The translations under genes and the position numbers were made by a program. Shown piece after piece: positions 13,347 to 14,214 of a stretch of 14,214 bases of DNA (position 1 is its first letter; each line of letters opens with the position of its first letter). The notes under the pieces were generated by a model. That model saw only the letters and a program-made list of their open reading frames with translations, searched no databases and was not told the DNA's origin. The stretch is from an uncultured Oscillospiraceae bacterium (GTDB lineage: Bacteria; Bacillota; Clostridia; Oscillospirales; Oscillospiraceae), in contig CAJTQP010000060.1 of assembly GCA_910578575.1 (NCBI GenBank), forward strand, positions 1 to 14,214. The letters run 5' to 3'.

Positions 13347-13369
13347 CGTCGTTCCCGTCAAATTGGGTA

Positions 13370-13915
13370 TTATTTCAAGTTCTCATCATACATCGCCCGG
13401 TCGCCGCCGATGAACTTGGGCCGCACCCGCGCCGCCAGGAGGATGGCCTGGCCGATGTGTTTCTGCTCCAAACGCACCGGCACTGCCACGTGCTTCATGT
13501 GCATCCCGATCAAGGTCCCCCCGATGTCCAGGCCGGCGTCCGCCCGGATGAACTCCACCGCCACCGGATGGGCGAAGCCGTGGTAAGCCGCCGTGGCAAA
13601 GGAGCTCCCCGCCTTGGGCTGGGGCACGACATTGCAGATCTCCGCGTTGGGCACCGCCGCCCCCTCCACAATAATGGCCCGGTTCAGATGCTCGCAGCAC
13701 TGGGCTGCCAGGTAAATGCCCTTGGGGGCCAGGACCTCCATGAGCCCCTCAAAAATGGCCTTGCCAATCTCCGGGCTGGAATTGCTGCCCACCTTATGGC
13801 CGGCCACCTCACTGGTGGAGCAGCCCACCACCAAGATCTGTCCCTTTTGCAGCTTGGCCACTTCGCAGATCTGCTCCGCCGCCTGTTTGGCTTCTTCCCG
13901 TACTTGGTCTAACAT
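13370..13915 (-). CDS. ywlG: YwlG / DUF436 (UPF0340) family protein
   Basis: Encodes 181 residues, the usual family length. I recognise the conserved blocks GCSTSEVAGHKVGSNSSPEIG (split here), QCCEHLNRAIIVE and IGMHMKHVAVPVR, and the end VRPKFIGGDRAMYDENLK. The family has a compact alpha/beta fold and no proven function that I know of. The abundant conserved Cys and His (GCS, CCEH, GMHMKH) suggest a possible metal or ligand site, which is inference. The start at 13913-13915 follows AGGTGGAG; an in-frame ATG at 13963 lies upstream of the -10 box at 13952-13957 and is rejected. It is a single-gene unit with its own terminator. Confidence 0.9.
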   Translation of the reverse strand: MLDQVREEAKQAAEQICEVAKLQKGQILVVGCSTSEVAGHKVGSNSSPEIGKAIFEGLMEVLAPKGIYLAAQCCEHLNRAIIVEGAAVPNAEICNVVPQPKAGSSFATAAYHGFAHPVAVEFIRADAGLDIGGTLIGMHMKHVAVPVRLEQKHIGQAILLAARVRPKFIGGDRAMYDENLK

Positions 13916-13951
13916 AAACTCCACCTCTATGTTTTGGTATTTGATCTCTCT

Positions 13952-13957
13952 ATTATA
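13952..13957 (-). promoter_or_regulatory. -10 box of the ywlG-like gene
   Basis: A perfect TATAAT on the minus strand lies about 37 bases upstream of the chosen start. No good -35 box is found at 16-18 bases, so the promoter is only partly supported. Confidence 0.45.
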
Positions 13958-14011
13958 AACCAAATCCGAGGCTTTACCATAGCCAAAGAGGTTTTTTTCC
14001 CCATATCCAGA

Positions 14012-14214
14012 TTATTTTTTCCCCGCCTTGTACTGCACCACCAAAAAGATACGGACGATCTCCGAGGCGATCAAGATGCCCCCCGCAATGCCCAGAGAGG
14101 CCAAAAGGGCATCGATCCCCCGCTGGGTAAAGACCGCCATATCGCTGTAAATGGCCCCCTCCATGGCATAGTAGAGGGCACTGCCAGGGAGCAGGGGGAC
14201 GATGCCCGGTATCA
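14012..14214 (-). CDS. ThrE-type threonine/serine exporter small subunit, C-terminal part (partial)
   Basis: This frame continues off the right edge; 66 residues and the stop codon (14012-14014) are visible. The sequence IPGIVPLLPGSALYYAM is characteristic of the C-terminal ThrE_2 / DUF3815 domain, the small half of split ThrE-like exporters. It is followed by a hydrophobic helix (about GIDALLASLGIAGGILIASE) and the basic end QYKAGKK. In split systems a larger partner with the N-terminal domain is usually encoded next to it, presumably beyond the edge. No clear terminator follows the stop. The assignment rests on a short segment. Confidence 0.65.
   Translation of the reverse strand, partial: IPGIVPLLPGSALYYAMEGAIYSDMAVFTQRGIDALLASLGIAGGILIASEIVRIFLVVQYKAGKK

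Overview
The window looks like chromosomal housekeeping DNA from a high-GC, gut-type clostridium. The best guess is the order Oscillospirales (Flavonifractor, Lawsonibacter or Oscillibacter relatives), inferred from the Firmicutes gene set (pyrK plus a class 1B pyrD, yerC, ywlG, a RibU-like ECF protein), near-consensus sigma-A promoters, strong Shine-Dalgarno sites and GC-rich codon use. Almost everything is on the minus strand. The exceptions are purA and the cation exporter gene, both on plus.

Layout: 1-337 carries two tandem rRNA-style promoters firing leftward, presumably into an rRNA operon beyond the left edge. Then come a small membrane/zinc-ribbon protein (338-745), an OmpR/PhoB-type response regulator without a visible kinase (878-1555), and a five-gene tRNA array (Val-Asp-Phe-Gly-Cys in transcription order, 1628-2045) with its own consensus promoter and terminator. 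A three-gene overlapping operon follows, yerC - methyltransferase - hslO (2185-4152). It diverges from purA (4335-5618). Just after purA, a perfect promoter reads into a NiCo (czcD-type) riboswitch with an overlapping intrinsic terminator, controlling a cation diffusion facilitator gene (5836-6732).

The convergent block 6794-12446 is a complete seven-gene pyrimidine operon in the order pyrC-pyrK-pyrD-pyrF-pyrE-pyrB-pyrI. It covers every step from carbamoyl phosphate to UMP. Carbamoyl phosphate synthetase genes (carAB) and a PyrR-type leader are not present here. Upstream lie a RibU-like S component (12579-13187) whose 5' end appears to be broken by one extra base, a ywlG/DUF436 gene (13370-13915), and the 3' end of a probable ThrE-type threonine/serine exporter subunit at the right edge.

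I see no mobile element, CRISPR array, defence system or biosynthetic cluster. The points most worth a second look are the riboswitch-controlled metal exporter, the apparent ribU frameshift, the unassigned zinc-ribbon membrane protein beside the rRNA promoters, and the compact yerC-methyltransferase-hslO operon.
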